Of a stretch of 64,000 bases of DNA, positions 44,622-52,846 are shown one piece after another; the first letter of the stretch is position 1, and each line of letters opens with the position of its first letter. The DNA is taken from NCBI GenBank assembly GCA_024404025.1, contig JAKSQP010000009.1, positions 1 to 64,000 on the forward strand, in the 5' to 3' direction. The notes beneath the pieces were generated by a model. It ran no database searches, was not told the origin of the DNA, and worked only from the letters and a program-made list of their open reading frames with translations. The position numbers and the translations under genes are program-made. The DNA is from Clostridia bacterium (GTDB lineage: Bacteria; Bacillota; Clostridia; Oscillospirales; Acutalibacteraceae).

Positions 44622-44632
44622 TCGGTGATAAT

Positions 44633-45583
44633 ATGGCAAAAATAATCGGAGAAACAATAAAAAACATTCCCTGGCAGGATAAACCGGCGGGATACAGATA
44701 CCCCGTTTGGAGATATTCGGAAAATCCCATAATCACAAGAGACGATCTTTTTATGGCAAACAGCATTTTCAACTCTGCAGTTGTGCCGTTTAAGGACGGC
44801 TTTGCCGGCGTTTTCAGAGCAGACTATATGTCCAGAGATCAGCGCCTCGTTACGGGATTCAGCAAGGATGCGATCCATTGGGAGCTTGAGGAAAAAGTCA
44901 TTTTTGAAGGCTATGATCCGAGGCTCTGCCTCATTGACGGAAAATATTATCTCTCGTGGGTAAATCATACTCCTCACGGCACGACGATCGGCATCGCCTT
45001 CACGGAGGATTTCAAGGAATGGACACAGCTTGAGGATGCCTGTTATCCCGTTGCGAGAAACGGCGTGCTGTTCCCGAGAAAAATCGGCGATGAATATATG
45101 CTTCTTATCCGTCCCTGCGACAAGGGTCACACTCCCTACGGCGATATTTTCATCATCAGAAGCAAAGATTTGACCTATTGGGGCAAAAACAGATTCGTTA
45201 TGTCGCCCGTCAAAAACTGGGAAATGACAAAGGTCGGCGCAGGACCGACCCCGATTGAAACCGACGAAGGCTGGCTTCTCTTCTATCACGGCGTTATCAC
45301 AAGCTGCAACGGCTTCACTTACAGCATGGGCGCTGCGATTCTTGACAGGGATGAGCCGTGGAAGGTGCTTCACAGAGCAGACAGCTTTCTGCTTGCTCCC
45401 CACGAAATTTACGAAACAAGCGGCGATGTTCCGAATGTTGTTTTTCCCTGCGCAGCTCTTGCAGATGCCGGAACGGGCAGGATCGCAATCTATTACGGCG
45501 CCGCAGACACCTCTGTTGCCCTCGCCTTCACAACGATTGATGAAACCGTTGATTTCATAAAGAAAAACGATCTCAGAAAATAA
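44633..45583 (+). CDS. GH130 family beta-mannoside phosphorylase-type enzyme
   Basis: This 316-residue five-bladed propeller belongs to glycoside hydrolase family 130. It shows FNSAVVPFKDGFAGVFRAD, DPRLCLIDGKYYLSWV, the proton-donor region GYDPR, and late HEIYETSGDVPNVVFPCA. Family members phosphorolyse beta-1,4- or beta-1,2-mannosides, including mannosyl-glucose and N-glycan cores. Which one is not decided here. It has no signal peptide, so it acts inside. It is co-transcribed with the pseudokinase. Confidence 0.92.
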   Translation: MAKIIGETIKNIPWQDKPAGYRYPVWRYSENPIITRDDLFMANSIFNSAVVPFKDGFAGVFRADYMSRDQRLVTGFSKDAIHWELEEKVIFEGYDPRLCLIDGKYYLSWVNHTPHGTTIGIAFTEDFKEWTQLEDACYPVARNGVLFPRKIGDEYMLLIRPCDKGHTPYGDIFIIRSKDLTYWGKNRFVMSPVKNWEMTKVGAGPTPIETDEGWLLFYHGVITSCNGFTYSMGAAILDRDEPWKVLHRADSFLLAPHEIYETSGDVPNVVFPCAALADAGTGRIAIYYGAADTSVALAFTTIDETVDFIKKNDLRK

Positions 45584-45596
45584 TTTGAATTTTCTC

Positions 45597-45625
45597 TTGA
45601 CAATCAGCAAATGGTTTGCTATAAT
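45597..45625 (+). promoter_or_regulatory. Promoter of tRNA-Gly
   Basis: A perfect TTGACA (45597-45602) and TATAAT (45620-45625) are 17 bases apart, 13 bases before the tRNA. Confidence 0.92.
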
Positions 45626-45638
45626 TCCATTTGCAGTT

Positions 45639-45714
45639 GCGGATGTAGCTCATCTGGTAGAGCGCCACCTTGCCAAGGTGGAGGTAGCGAGTTCGAGCCT
45701 CGTCATCCGCTCCA
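45639..45714 (+). tRNA. tRNA-Gly (anticodon GCC)
   Basis: This is a 76-base tRNA with CCA encoded at 45712-45714. The acceptor arm is GCGGATG/CATCCGC, the D-arm TAGCTCATCTGGTAGAGC, the anticodon stem CACCT/AGGTG with loop TGCCA centred on GCC, and the T-loop TTCGAGC. It has its own consensus promoter and terminator. Confidence 0.96.
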
Positions 45715-45715
45715 T

Positions 45716-45753
45716 AAACCGTCTTTTGTCATAAACAAAAGACGGTTTTTTTA
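45716..45753 (+). terminator. Terminator of tRNA-Gly
   Basis: AAACCGTCTTTTGT pairs with ACAAAAGACGGTTT and is followed by a T run. Confidence 0.92.
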
Positions 45754-45870
45754 TTCCGGAGTAAATGTGCCGCAAAAACGGCAACCGTTCTGTGATGCTT
45801 ATCAGATTTTGCATAATCAACATATTTGCCGCATTATTATTGGCGTTTTTATACAACTTTTAAAAAAATA

Positions 45871-45900
45871 TTGACTTTAACCGGGCTGTTATGCAATAAT
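45871..45900 (+). promoter_or_regulatory. Promoter of the zinc-ribbon/GPH operon
   Basis: TTGACT (45871-45876) and AATAAT (45895-45900) are 18 bases apart, 34 bases before the ATG at 45935. Confidence 0.6.
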
Positions 45901-45934
45901 ATTATATCAATATATGAAAGGAATGAGGAGCTAT

Positions 45935-46777
45935 ATGGCGAACTGTCCCAAGTGTAATGCTCATCTCAAGATCAGCGACTGGCGGCAGCACTGCCCTCAC
46001 TGCGGCGCAAACATTACCGTTTATGACCTGCAGGAAAGGCTGATGCAGGATGCCGACATCGCCGAGGTGCAGAATTACCATTTTCAGAAAAAAATCGACC
46101 GCATAAAGACTGCTTTTATCGGTTCACCTCTCGCAATCACAAGAATCTTCACATCGCTTCTTCCCGCCGGTCCGCTTTTTCTTACTATTATTAAAGCGAC
46201 CTTCTCCGGAAAACTTGCCGAAGCAAGCGGAGATATTAATTTCATAACGATTTATAACAATTTCGATAAGCTCGGAGATGTTCTCGGCTTATTCTCGGGA
46301 AATTCCGTTTCAGACAAAATCTTTGTTGCGGCTTTCGGAATTTTCTTCCTTTCGATCCTCGCAACCGTTGTCAGATTCGTTCTGAACGCTCTTGCCTGCT
46401 CACCCAAAGGAAAAATCAGGAACTATTCAATGGATGTAATTCTTCTTGTTACATCAATCATTCCCGCAATTCTCATTCTCGCTATGAGCAATGACGGAGT
46501 TGTTAAGGCTTCCATCGGCATCGGCGCAATTCTCTATATCGTTTGCCAGATAGTCAATGTTGTTATTGATGTTCTCTTCTTCAAGAAGGGATTTGAAATC
46601 AAGCATCAACAGTGCTATGTCGGCGGCATTCCCATTGAAGAATATTTTGAAATGCAAAAAACGATGTCCCGTGAAGAGATCAGAGCAGAGCAATACAAGA
46701 GACTCCAGGCTCTTCAGGACGAAAAAGAGAAAATGCTGAACGAAAAAGCCAATTCCGAAGGAAAGGATGGTGAATAA
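45935..46777 (+). CDS. Zinc-ribbon membrane protein next to a sugar transporter
   Basis: This 280-residue protein of unknown function starts with a zinc ribbon (MANCPKCNAHLKISDWRQHC, then PHCG). Four hydrophobic segments follow (about 65-90, 125-150, 165-185, 195-220), and the C-terminus is a charged, helical, Glu/Lys-rich tail (about 230-280). The ATG at 45935 is used because GAGGAG lies seven bases upstream; an upstream in-frame ATG lacks a site. The GPH transporter gene begins two bases after its stop, so the two products are surely co-expressed. Confidence 0.82.
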   Translation: MANCPKCNAHLKISDWRQHCPHCGANITVYDLQERLMQDADIAEVQNYHFQKKIDRIKTAFIGSPLAITRIFTSLLPAGPLFLTIIKATFSGKLAEASGDINFITIYNNFDKLGDVLGLFSGNSVSDKIFVAAFGIFFLSILATVVRFVLNALACSPKGKIRNYSMDVILLVTSIIPAILILAMSNDGVVKASIGIGAILYIVCQIVNVVIDVLFFKKGFEIKHQQCYVGGIPIEEYFEMQKTMSREEIRAEQYKRLQALQDEKEKMLNEKANSEGKDGE

Positions 46778-46779
46778 TA

Positions 46780-48294
46780 ATGTCTGAAAAAACTACCGAA
46801 GTAAGAAGCGGCGAAGAGCTTGAAAAAATCCCTCAGCTTAATCAGGCATATATGAACCGTCTTTTCTGCACAACAAAAGAAAGAATTTCGTATATTCTTT
46901 ATACGGCATACGGCACGGTAGGCCTCGGAAAATACGATGTCGGCGGTGAGCTCTGGTCATACGATATGTTCAAGCTCTCCCCGAAAGCGCTTGCAAAATC
47001 AAAGGGCGTCCTCACGATTTACGATATGGTCAATGACCCGCTTTCGGCGGCAATCATTGATAACGTCCGCACCCGTTGGGGCAAATTTAAGCCCTTCCAG
47101 TATCTTTCGCTCCTTCCCGCAATCATTTTAGGCATATATATCTGTATGCTCCCCGTTATTGCCGATAAATTCGGAATGGATGCAGGCAGAAGACTTTTCT
47201 TCTATATGGTTTATGCCTATGCCAACGAAACAGTCGGCGCATTCTTCGGCGGCGGCGGATACATAAAGAATGTTTTCACGCCAAACCCGAATGAGCGAAC
47301 GTCGCTGCTTGTAAGCGCAAAATTCGTCGGCGACCTTCTCGGCAAATTCCCTGCGCAGTTATTCGGCATTATCCTTGACCTTTATATGAACAATATCATT
47401 CATATCAACAAAACAAACCTTTATGTCGGCGGCAAATGGATGGTATGGATCATCTCAATGGTTCCCACGATCATGTGGTATATCACCAGTAAAGAACGTG
47501 TTCCGCAGTCTGAAAAACCGCCTCAGCCCATCAAGGGTATTCTCGCAGTTTTCAAAAACAAACCTCTTCTCATTTATACTCTCAGCGGATTCATCGACGA
47601 TATCAACCTCGGTATGGGCGGCGACCTTTATTACAACGATGTTCTTCGTTTCAACACCCTTACCACTATCGCAGGTATTCCCGGTTCTCCCGTTTCGTAT
47701 TACAGCTATGCTCTCGTTCCGAAGCTTCGTAAAAAGATGTCAACAAAGGGCATCTGGTTCCTCAACAGAGGTTCAACCTTCTTCAGAGAAACCCTCTTCT
47801 TCCTTGTCGGCATAATCGGCGGCAGGAAAAAAGGTCTTTATCTTAAGAAGATTCCCATGACTCTTGCATTTATGGTCGGTAACTGCGTTGAAATGCTCTT
47901 CTATGCATCAGGCAAGGTTATCGGTGAAGAAATAAACTACGAAATTCTTGACTACTGTGAATGGAAAAACGGCTTCCGTGTTGAAGCAACCGTCGGCCTT
48001 ATCACCGGTTATTTCACAAAGGTCAAAAATATCATTCTCAACCTCATCAACGCAAACCTTCTTGAAGACTGGGCAGGCTATAAAGCCGGCACCGAAATCG
48101 TTCCCGGCGACCAGGTCGGCTGGAGACTTTTCCTCACCGCTTTCGGTCCGAAGCTTATATTTGACGCCCTCTGTTTCATCCCCATGATTTTCTACAACAT
48201 TGACCATGACACCCGTGAAAGAATGTATATCGATCTTGAACGCTCAAGAGCTCTCAGGGCTGCAATGGAAAAAATGGAAAGAGACGCAGAATAA
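46780..48294 (+). CDS. GPH-family (MFS) sugar:cation symporter-like protein
   Basis: This 504-residue, roughly 12-pass membrane protein has the hallmark of the glycoside-pentoside-hexuronide family near residue 85 (YDMVNDPLSAAIIDNVRTRW followed by GKFKPF). Members import melibiose, xylosides or glucuronides with Na+ or H+. The substrate here is unknown; no hydrolase is in the operon. Its ATG is two bases after the zinc-ribbon protein's stop, with GAAAGGATGG upstream. Confidence 0.9.
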   Translation: MSEKTTEVRSGEELEKIPQLNQAYMNRLFCTTKERISYILYTAYGTVGLGKYDVGGELWSYDMFKLSPKALAKSKGVLTIYDMVNDPLSAAIIDNVRTRWGKFKPFQYLSLLPAIILGIYICMLPVIADKFGMDAGRRLFFYMVYAYANETVGAFFGGGGYIKNVFTPNPNERTSLLVSAKFVGDLLGKFPAQLFGIILDLYMNNIIHINKTNLYVGGKWMVWIISMVPTIMWYITSKERVPQSEKPPQPIKGILAVFKNKPLLIYTLSGFIDDINLGMGGDLYYNDVLRFNTLTTIAGIPGSPVSYYSYALVPKLRKKMSTKGIWFLNRGSTFFRETLFFLVGIIGGRKKGLYLKKIPMTLAFMVGNCVEMLFYASGKVIGEEINYEILDYCEWKNGFRVEATVGLITGYFTKVKNIILNLINANLLEDWAGYKAGTEIVPGDQVGWRLFLTAFGPKLIFDALCFIPMIFYNIDHDTRERMYIDLERSRALRAAMEKMERDAE

Positions 48295-48310
48295 AATCAA
48301 CATTCAAAAA

Positions 48311-48337
48311 CAGCGGAAAGTTCAAAACTTTCCGCTG
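48311..48337 (+). terminator. Hairpin after the GPH gene
   Basis: CAGCGGAAAGT pairs with ACTTTCCGCTG; the T-run that follows is weak. Confidence 0.55.
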
Positions 48338-48352
48338 CTTGATTTATAACCG

Positions 48353-48384
48353 AAAGAGCCGCCTGAAGGCGGCTCTTTTCAATA
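48353..48384. terminator. Bidirectional terminator between GPH and PduL genes
   Basis: AAAGAGCCGCC pairs with GGCGGCTCTTT around TGAA, with Ts on the plus strand; it serves the convergent pduL-like gene as well. Confidence 0.75.
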
Positions 48385-48392
48385 TAATTAAA

Positions 48393-48965
48393 TCAAAGGA
48401 TTTCACCCATCATACCGGGAACTGCGCCTGCTGCGTTTGATTCATCGGTATCAATGTGCATTGCGAATGCGAACTTGGGGCTTACTCTGACTACTACATC
48501 GTCGAAAACAAGCTTTCTGCCGTTTGAATCAATCTTGACCGAAACGATCTGCTTATCCTCAAGGCCGTATTTTTCCGCATCCTCGGGAGTTGCATGGATA
48601 TGTCTTTTTGCTGCGATAACGCCGCAGTCGATTTCAATTTCGCCCTTGGGACCGACAAGCTTGCATTTTCCGCTTCCTTCGATGTCGCCGCTCTCTCTTA
48701 CGGGAGCGTCAACGCCGATGCTTCTTGCATCTGTGAGCGAAAGCTCAACCTGGGTTGCGGGACGGATGGGGCCGAGAATTGAAACAGCGGGGAACTGGCT
48801 CTTTGCGCCGACAACTGCTACTCTTTCTTCGCAGGAAAACTGTCCAGGCTGTGAAAGGTCTTTTTTCTTTGTGAGCTCATAGCCTTCTCCGAAAAGAATG
48901 TCAAGAGCTTCACGGGAAACATGCACATGACGTGCCGATGTTTCAACGAGAACTTCTTTTTTCAT
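48393..48965 (-). CDS. pduL: PduL-type phosphate acyltransferase
   Basis: This 190-residue protein is of the PduL family, which turns acyl-CoA plus phosphate into acyl phosphate and CoA (propanoyl or acetyl). Two zinc-ligand motifs are clear: SARHVHVSREALDILFGEGY near the start and AAKRHIHATPEDAEKYGLED in the second half. No microcompartment shell or signal peptide is seen, so it is likely a free phosphotransacetylase for acetate formation. The ATG at 48965 follows AAGGAG by seven bases. Confidence 0.93.
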   Translation of the reverse strand: MKKEVLVETSARHVHVSREALDILFGEGYELTKKKDLSQPGQFSCEERVAVVGAKSQFPAVSILGPIRPATQVELSLTDARSIGVDAPVRESGDIEGSGKCKLVGPKGEIEIDCGVIAAKRHIHATPEDAEKYGLEDKQIVSVKIDSNGRKLVFDDVVVRVSPKFAFAMHIDTDESNAAGAVPGMMGEIL

Positions 48966-49029
48966 GGTAAAACTCCTTAATATCACTATTAAGGCAACAC
49001 CCGAAAGTGTTGCCTTAAAAAATTACCGG

Positions 49030-49902
49030 TTAATAAGTAACTACGTAGTTGTTGTTGGTAAGGAAGGGAAGAATTGCTCCTGCCTTGTCGAAGTTGATGG
49101 TCCAGTAAAGGAAATAATCGGCTGAAATAACATGGCCGGTTTCGATATCAACAACGATGCTTGCCTTACTTGAAGGATAGTTCATGGTAGCCGTGCCGAC
49201 AAGGCTTGCTGCAACGCCGGGGATATTGTCATTGACAACTCCGGGAAGAACTGCATTGAATGCCTTGGGAGCATGGCCCTGACCGTGCTGAACATCTGCG
49301 GTTTTGCCGTCTGAAAGAGTAACGATGGTTATATAATATTTGCCGTCCTTCTCTTCGCAGGTGGCGGATTTAACATCAGATTCCGTGAGCTTACTTGCCC
49401 AGGTTTCACCCTCAACGGGGAATCTGCCCTGGATAGCGCTTGAGCCGTTGAATACTTCTTTGCCCTTGCTGTTCTTTGCAAGCTGATCGCCGAGGAAATT
49501 ATCTGCGCCGCCGAGGAGCTTGAGAACACCGTTAAGAATGCCGGGAAGAGTTGTGCTGCCGGCAAGAGAAATCTTTTCGTAGTTCATTGTAACGCTCTTG
49601 GCATCGGTCTTGACTCCGTTAACGGCGGTGTTAAAATATTCAACGATTTCCGCTGTTGTTGCGGGAGCTTTTGAAGCTTCTGTTGCAGCTTCCGAAGTTG
49701 CCTCTTCCGAGGTTGCTTCTTCTGATGCTGCTTCTGATGAAGATTCTTCAACCGGAGCTGATGATTCTTCGGGAGCTGACGTGTTTTCTGCTGCTGACTC
49801 TGATTCTGCGGGCTCTGTGGGCTTCTCATCCTTTGCTCCGCAGGCTGCGAACGAAAGAACAAGTGCCATTGCCATAAGAATAGCGATAATCTTTTTTGCC
49901 AT
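49030..49902 (-). CDS. Lipoprotein of unknown function
   Basis: This 290-residue protein has a lipoprotein signal (LVLSFAAC, Cys about residue 20). A linker of about 60 residues almost wholly made of Ser, Glu, Ala and Pro follows, then a folded domain (about 85-290). That domain has AEIVEYFNTAVNGVKTDAKS at its start and GVAASLVGTATMNYPSSKAS near its end; I recognise no family. The ATG at 49902 follows AAGGAGG by eight bases. It stands alone, with a weak hairpin (48992-49019) behind it. Confidence 0.82.
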   Translation of the reverse strand: MAKKIIAILMAMALVLSFAACGAKDEKPTEPAESESAAENTSAPEESSAPVEESSSEAASEEATSEEATSEAATEASKAPATTAEIVEYFNTAVNGVKTDAKSVTMNYEKISLAGSTTLPGILNGVLKLLGGADNFLGDQLAKNSKGKEVFNGSSAIQGRFPVEGETWASKLTESDVKSATCEEKDGKYYITIVTLSDGKTADVQHGQGHAPKAFNAVLPGVVNDNIPGVAASLVGTATMNYPSSKASIVVDIETGHVISADYFLYWTINFDKAGAILPFLTNNNYVVTY

Positions 49903-50082
49903 TTTGTTTTCCTCCTTGAAATTCAATTATTCCACACCTCAAACGGGCATGAAAAGACATCCTTGAAATTATAATATAAATCCTACAGAATTTCAAGTAT
50001 TTTATTAATTTATCATTTTTTTATCCGCAAATAAGTACCCGCAATCCGGTTATTGCTTTTTCGGCATTTTGCCGACGTTTTT

Positions 50083-51063
50083 TCAGTTATAGAACGCATC
50101 ATTCGGAATTTCTCCCCCGATCGAAGCGGGATAAGCGTTAAACAGAATTTCAAATTCCGGAGCGGCTATGTTTTTCATTTTTTCGCCGGTAATGAATACG
50201 GCGCCGCTTCCGCTGACCGCCCATGCGGCTTCTTCCTGGGTCTCAAAATATTTACCTTCAATAAGAAATATCAATGACCGTGTGATATCATTAATATAGT
50301 TAGTTGAAATTTCGGCAAACTCTAAAAACTCGGAAAGGATTTCGGGATTCGATTCGATAAAATCTTTTCTTGCAATGTAACATCCCATTGCAAGCTCCGC
50401 CTCGCTGACTTTATTCCATTCATCGGTAAGGACGATAATATTTTTCATTTTGTCATTTCCGGCAATAACCTTCGCCGCAAAATATCCGGGAAGAATGCAG
50501 ATTTCGGCCTTTCCGTCAATTGCAAGAGAGGCAAGTTCACTGTGGGTTGACTTATATTGAATATCAATATCCTCAATTCCGTTTTTATCGAGAATATAAT
50601 TTACAATATATTCGGGCATTGCTCCCGGACAAGATGAATAAACCGTTTTGCCTTTGAGATCCTCAAGGCTTTTGACCGATTCATCCGATGAAAGAACATA
50701 AAGCATCCCGAGCGTATTGACCGCAATCATCTGAATTCCGCCGTTTGTTTTCTTATATAATTCGGCTGCAAGATTCAACGGAACTGCGGCAATATCGGCT
50801 TCTCCTTTTTCAACAAGCGAGGCTATTTCCTGCGGATCGGAATAATATTCAACATCATAGGCGTATGAACGATCATCCTTGAATTTCAAAAGTCCCAAAC
50901 CGGATGATCCGTCCTGAACGGCGACCCTTGTTTTGACCTCACGCTCATCCGAAACCGTTGTCTGCTCTTTATTTTCGCCCTGCTCCGTGCCGCAGGCTGC
51001 AAGAGAAATGAGCATTGCGGCAGCAAGCAGAACGGCATATATTCTTATGATTTTTTTCATCAT
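50083..51063 (-). CDS. Orphan ABC-type substrate-binding lipoprotein
   Basis: This 326-residue protein has a lipobox SLAACG (Cys about 24) and the two-lobe fold of the SsuA/ThiY/NitT group: IASLVEKGEADIAAVPLNLA, GKTVYSSCPGAMPEYIVNYI, and the later CYIARKDFIESNPEILSEFL. This group binds nitrate, sulfonates or thiamine precursors. No ABC ATPase or permease gene is next to it, so it must share a transporter encoded elsewhere. GGAGG precedes the ATG. Confidence 0.88.
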   Translation of the reverse strand: MMKKIIRIYAVLLAAAMLISLAACGTEQGENKEQTTVSDEREVKTRVAVQDGSSGLGLLKFKDDRSYAYDVEYYSDPQEIASLVEKGEADIAAVPLNLAAELYKKTNGGIQMIAVNTLGMLYVLSSDESVKSLEDLKGKTVYSSCPGAMPEYIVNYILDKNGIEDIDIQYKSTHSELASLAIDGKAEICILPGYFAAKVIAGNDKMKNIIVLTDEWNKVSEAELAMGCYIARKDFIESNPEILSEFLEFAEISTNYINDITRSLIFLIEGKYFETQEEAAWAVSGSGAVFITGEKMKNIAAPEFEILFNAYPASIGGEIPNDAFYN

Positions 51064-51108
51064 ACAACCTCCTTAACAGAATCATTATATACGATACGGA
51101 CCATTTAA

Positions 51109-52674
51109 TCAATCATTGAAAATTTCTTTTTCAAAATGCAGAGCAAGAACATCCGCCGCAACCATTCGTTTTAAGAAATAACGGTTCGAGGTTTTGTCCT
51201 TTTCGGTGTGCATACAACCGTCATCATCAACGGTAACTTTCATTGCGGGCGTCAGCTTATAGAAATCGCCTTCGCCCTCAACGGCGTAATGAACGGCTGT
51301 CAGATCCCAGCTGCTTCTCTTATACGGCTCTTTACCCATATAAAGCTTATAGCAGTCGAAAACGGGATTGTTTTCCTTTTCGCTGTCAAATCCCGCAACA
51401 ACATCATTGCCGATACCATGGTCGGAAAAAACAATGGTATTCGTGAATTTTTCAAGAACGGTCTTTGCGGCGGCAATATCGCTTGTGATATTGAATTCCT
51501 TTCCCTCGGGAAGCTTGCCCGCCATCGAAACGATTGTTTTGACCTTTGAGTTGAAAAGTTTCGGATCTTTATCAAGAATCTTCGCAATGTTTGAAAATGT
51601 ACCGACCGTAATAACGGTCACGGAATTTTTCTCCGCTTTTGAAAGCAGCTTTTTATAGAAATCAATGTCATCATCGGCTTTGCAGGCTTCCCTGACATTC
51701 TCAAAATATTTCTTCGTAACCGCCTTGTTATATCTGTCTCCGTCGGGAAGCACCTCATAGCCTGTGTGCCCGCCGACATATATCTCACCTGCCTTACAGT
51801 AATCGGCAATGGCTCTTATTACGCCGTTTGCATATTCATTTGAGGTGCAGTTTGCGGCTCCGAGAATCTTAAAGCCATATTTTTCGGCATATTTCAGAAG
51901 CATCGCCCAGGCACCTGCGTCATCGCAGTCCGGACCCATATCCGTATCGAAAATAACGGCGTTTCCGCTTTCGGAAAGCGGCTGATATACGGGCTCCTCC
52001 GCTTTTTTTGATTTGATTATATATTTTATAATCCATATTACCAATGCGGCGGCGATGAGAACTGCGGCGGCAGGAATGATTGCCTTCATCGGGATATAAT
52101 CATAAATTCCGTCACCTAAAAGGGTAAAAAGTATAACTCTTGGCATAATTCCGCCGAGAGAAACCAAAATATACGGCAGGAGCTTCATTCTGACAGCTCC
52201 GAGAAAGAGGCTCACAAGGTCAATCGGAAAAACCGGAAGCACTCTCACAAAAAAGACTGCGGAATTTTTTCGGTTATCCCGGAGCGAAAGGATCTTTGCT
52301 CCGTATTTATTCTTTTCAAGCTTCTTCGTTACGAAATCACCGCCGAGAATGATTCCGGCAAGATAAGAAACAAGAATTTCAATCAGTATTCCCGCAAAAT
52401 TCACGAGCAGAGCAATAACAGGCGGAAACGCCATTCCGACTGCAATATAAACAAGCGAAGCCGGCACAACAAAAGTGATTCCCTTTATCAGATAAACGGC
52501 AAGCACGGTCAGAACCGCGGCAAGGGTGCTTTGAGATGATTCAACCAGCGCCCTGACATCAATGTTCTGAAGCTCTTTGAATTTCCATATAATCAGCGCA
52601 ATGACCGCAGCGGCAAAAATTATTCTTGCGGCAAGCCCGATTGCATGACTGCTTCTCTGAATTTTTTTGTTCAA
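51109..52674 (-). CDS. VTT-domain and nucleoside hydrolase fusion
   Basis: This protein has 521 residues. Residues 1-225 form a VTT (DedA/TVP38) membrane domain with about six segments, including FVRVLPVFPIDLVSLFLGA. Residues 235-521 form an inosine-uridine-type nucleoside hydrolase, with VIFDTDMGPDCDDAGAWAML (calcium-binding Asp cluster), TVITVGTFSNIAKIL and the distal SSWDLTAVHYAV, whose Asp also binds calcium. Both domains look complete. The TTG at 52674 is favoured, eight bases after GGAG; a GTG at 52683 overlaps that site. The enzyme part probably faces one side of the membrane, tied to the VTT part. Confidence 0.85.
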   Translation of the reverse strand: MNKKIQRSSHAIGLAARIIFAAAVIALIIWKFKELQNIDVRALVESSQSTLAAVLTVLAVYLIKGITFVVPASLVYIAVGMAFPPVIALLVNFAGILIEILVSYLAGIILGGDFVTKKLEKNKYGAKILSLRDNRKNSAVFFVRVLPVFPIDLVSLFLGAVRMKLLPYILVSLGGIMPRVILFTLLGDGIYDYIPMKAIIPAAAVLIAAALVIWIIKYIIKSKKAEEPVYQPLSESGNAVIFDTDMGPDCDDAGAWAMLLKYAEKYGFKILGAANCTSNEYANGVIRAIADYCKAGEIYVGGHTGYEVLPDGDRYNKAVTKKYFENVREACKADDDIDFYKKLLSKAEKNSVTVITVGTFSNIAKILDKDPKLFNSKVKTIVSMAGKLPEGKEFNITSDIAAAKTVLEKFTNTIVFSDHGIGNDVVAGFDSEKENNPVFDCYKLYMGKEPYKRSSWDLTAVHYAVEGEGDFYKLTPAMKVTVDDDGCMHTEKDKTSNRYFLKRMVAADVLALHFEKEIFND

Positions 52675-52764
52675 AATTATCACTCCGATTATTAGTTTCT
52701 GATATGATAATACATTAAAAAACCCAACATATCAAGAATTTTTAACCATTTTATGAAATTTCAG

Positions 52765-52793
52765 TAGACACGGAACAAATTTTGTGATAGACT
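52765..52793 (+). promoter_or_regulatory. Possible promoter of the radical SAM gene
   Basis: TAGACA (52765-52770) and TAGACT (52788-52793) are 17 bases apart, 53 bases before the start. Both hexamers are weak. Confidence 0.45.
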
Positions 52794-52846
52794 GTTAATC
52801 AGTGCTGTGTAAAATACAAAGTCTGACGGAAGGAGGAATGCATTTG

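Noticed and set aside
44603..45610. Open frame of 335 codons antisense to the GH130 gene
   Set aside because: It runs through the whole GH130 gene on the other strand, has no ribosome site and matches nothing; GH130 motifs are unmistakable.
45611..45874. Frame of 87 codons across tRNA-Gly
   Set aside because: It covers the tRNA and its terminator; no ribosome site.
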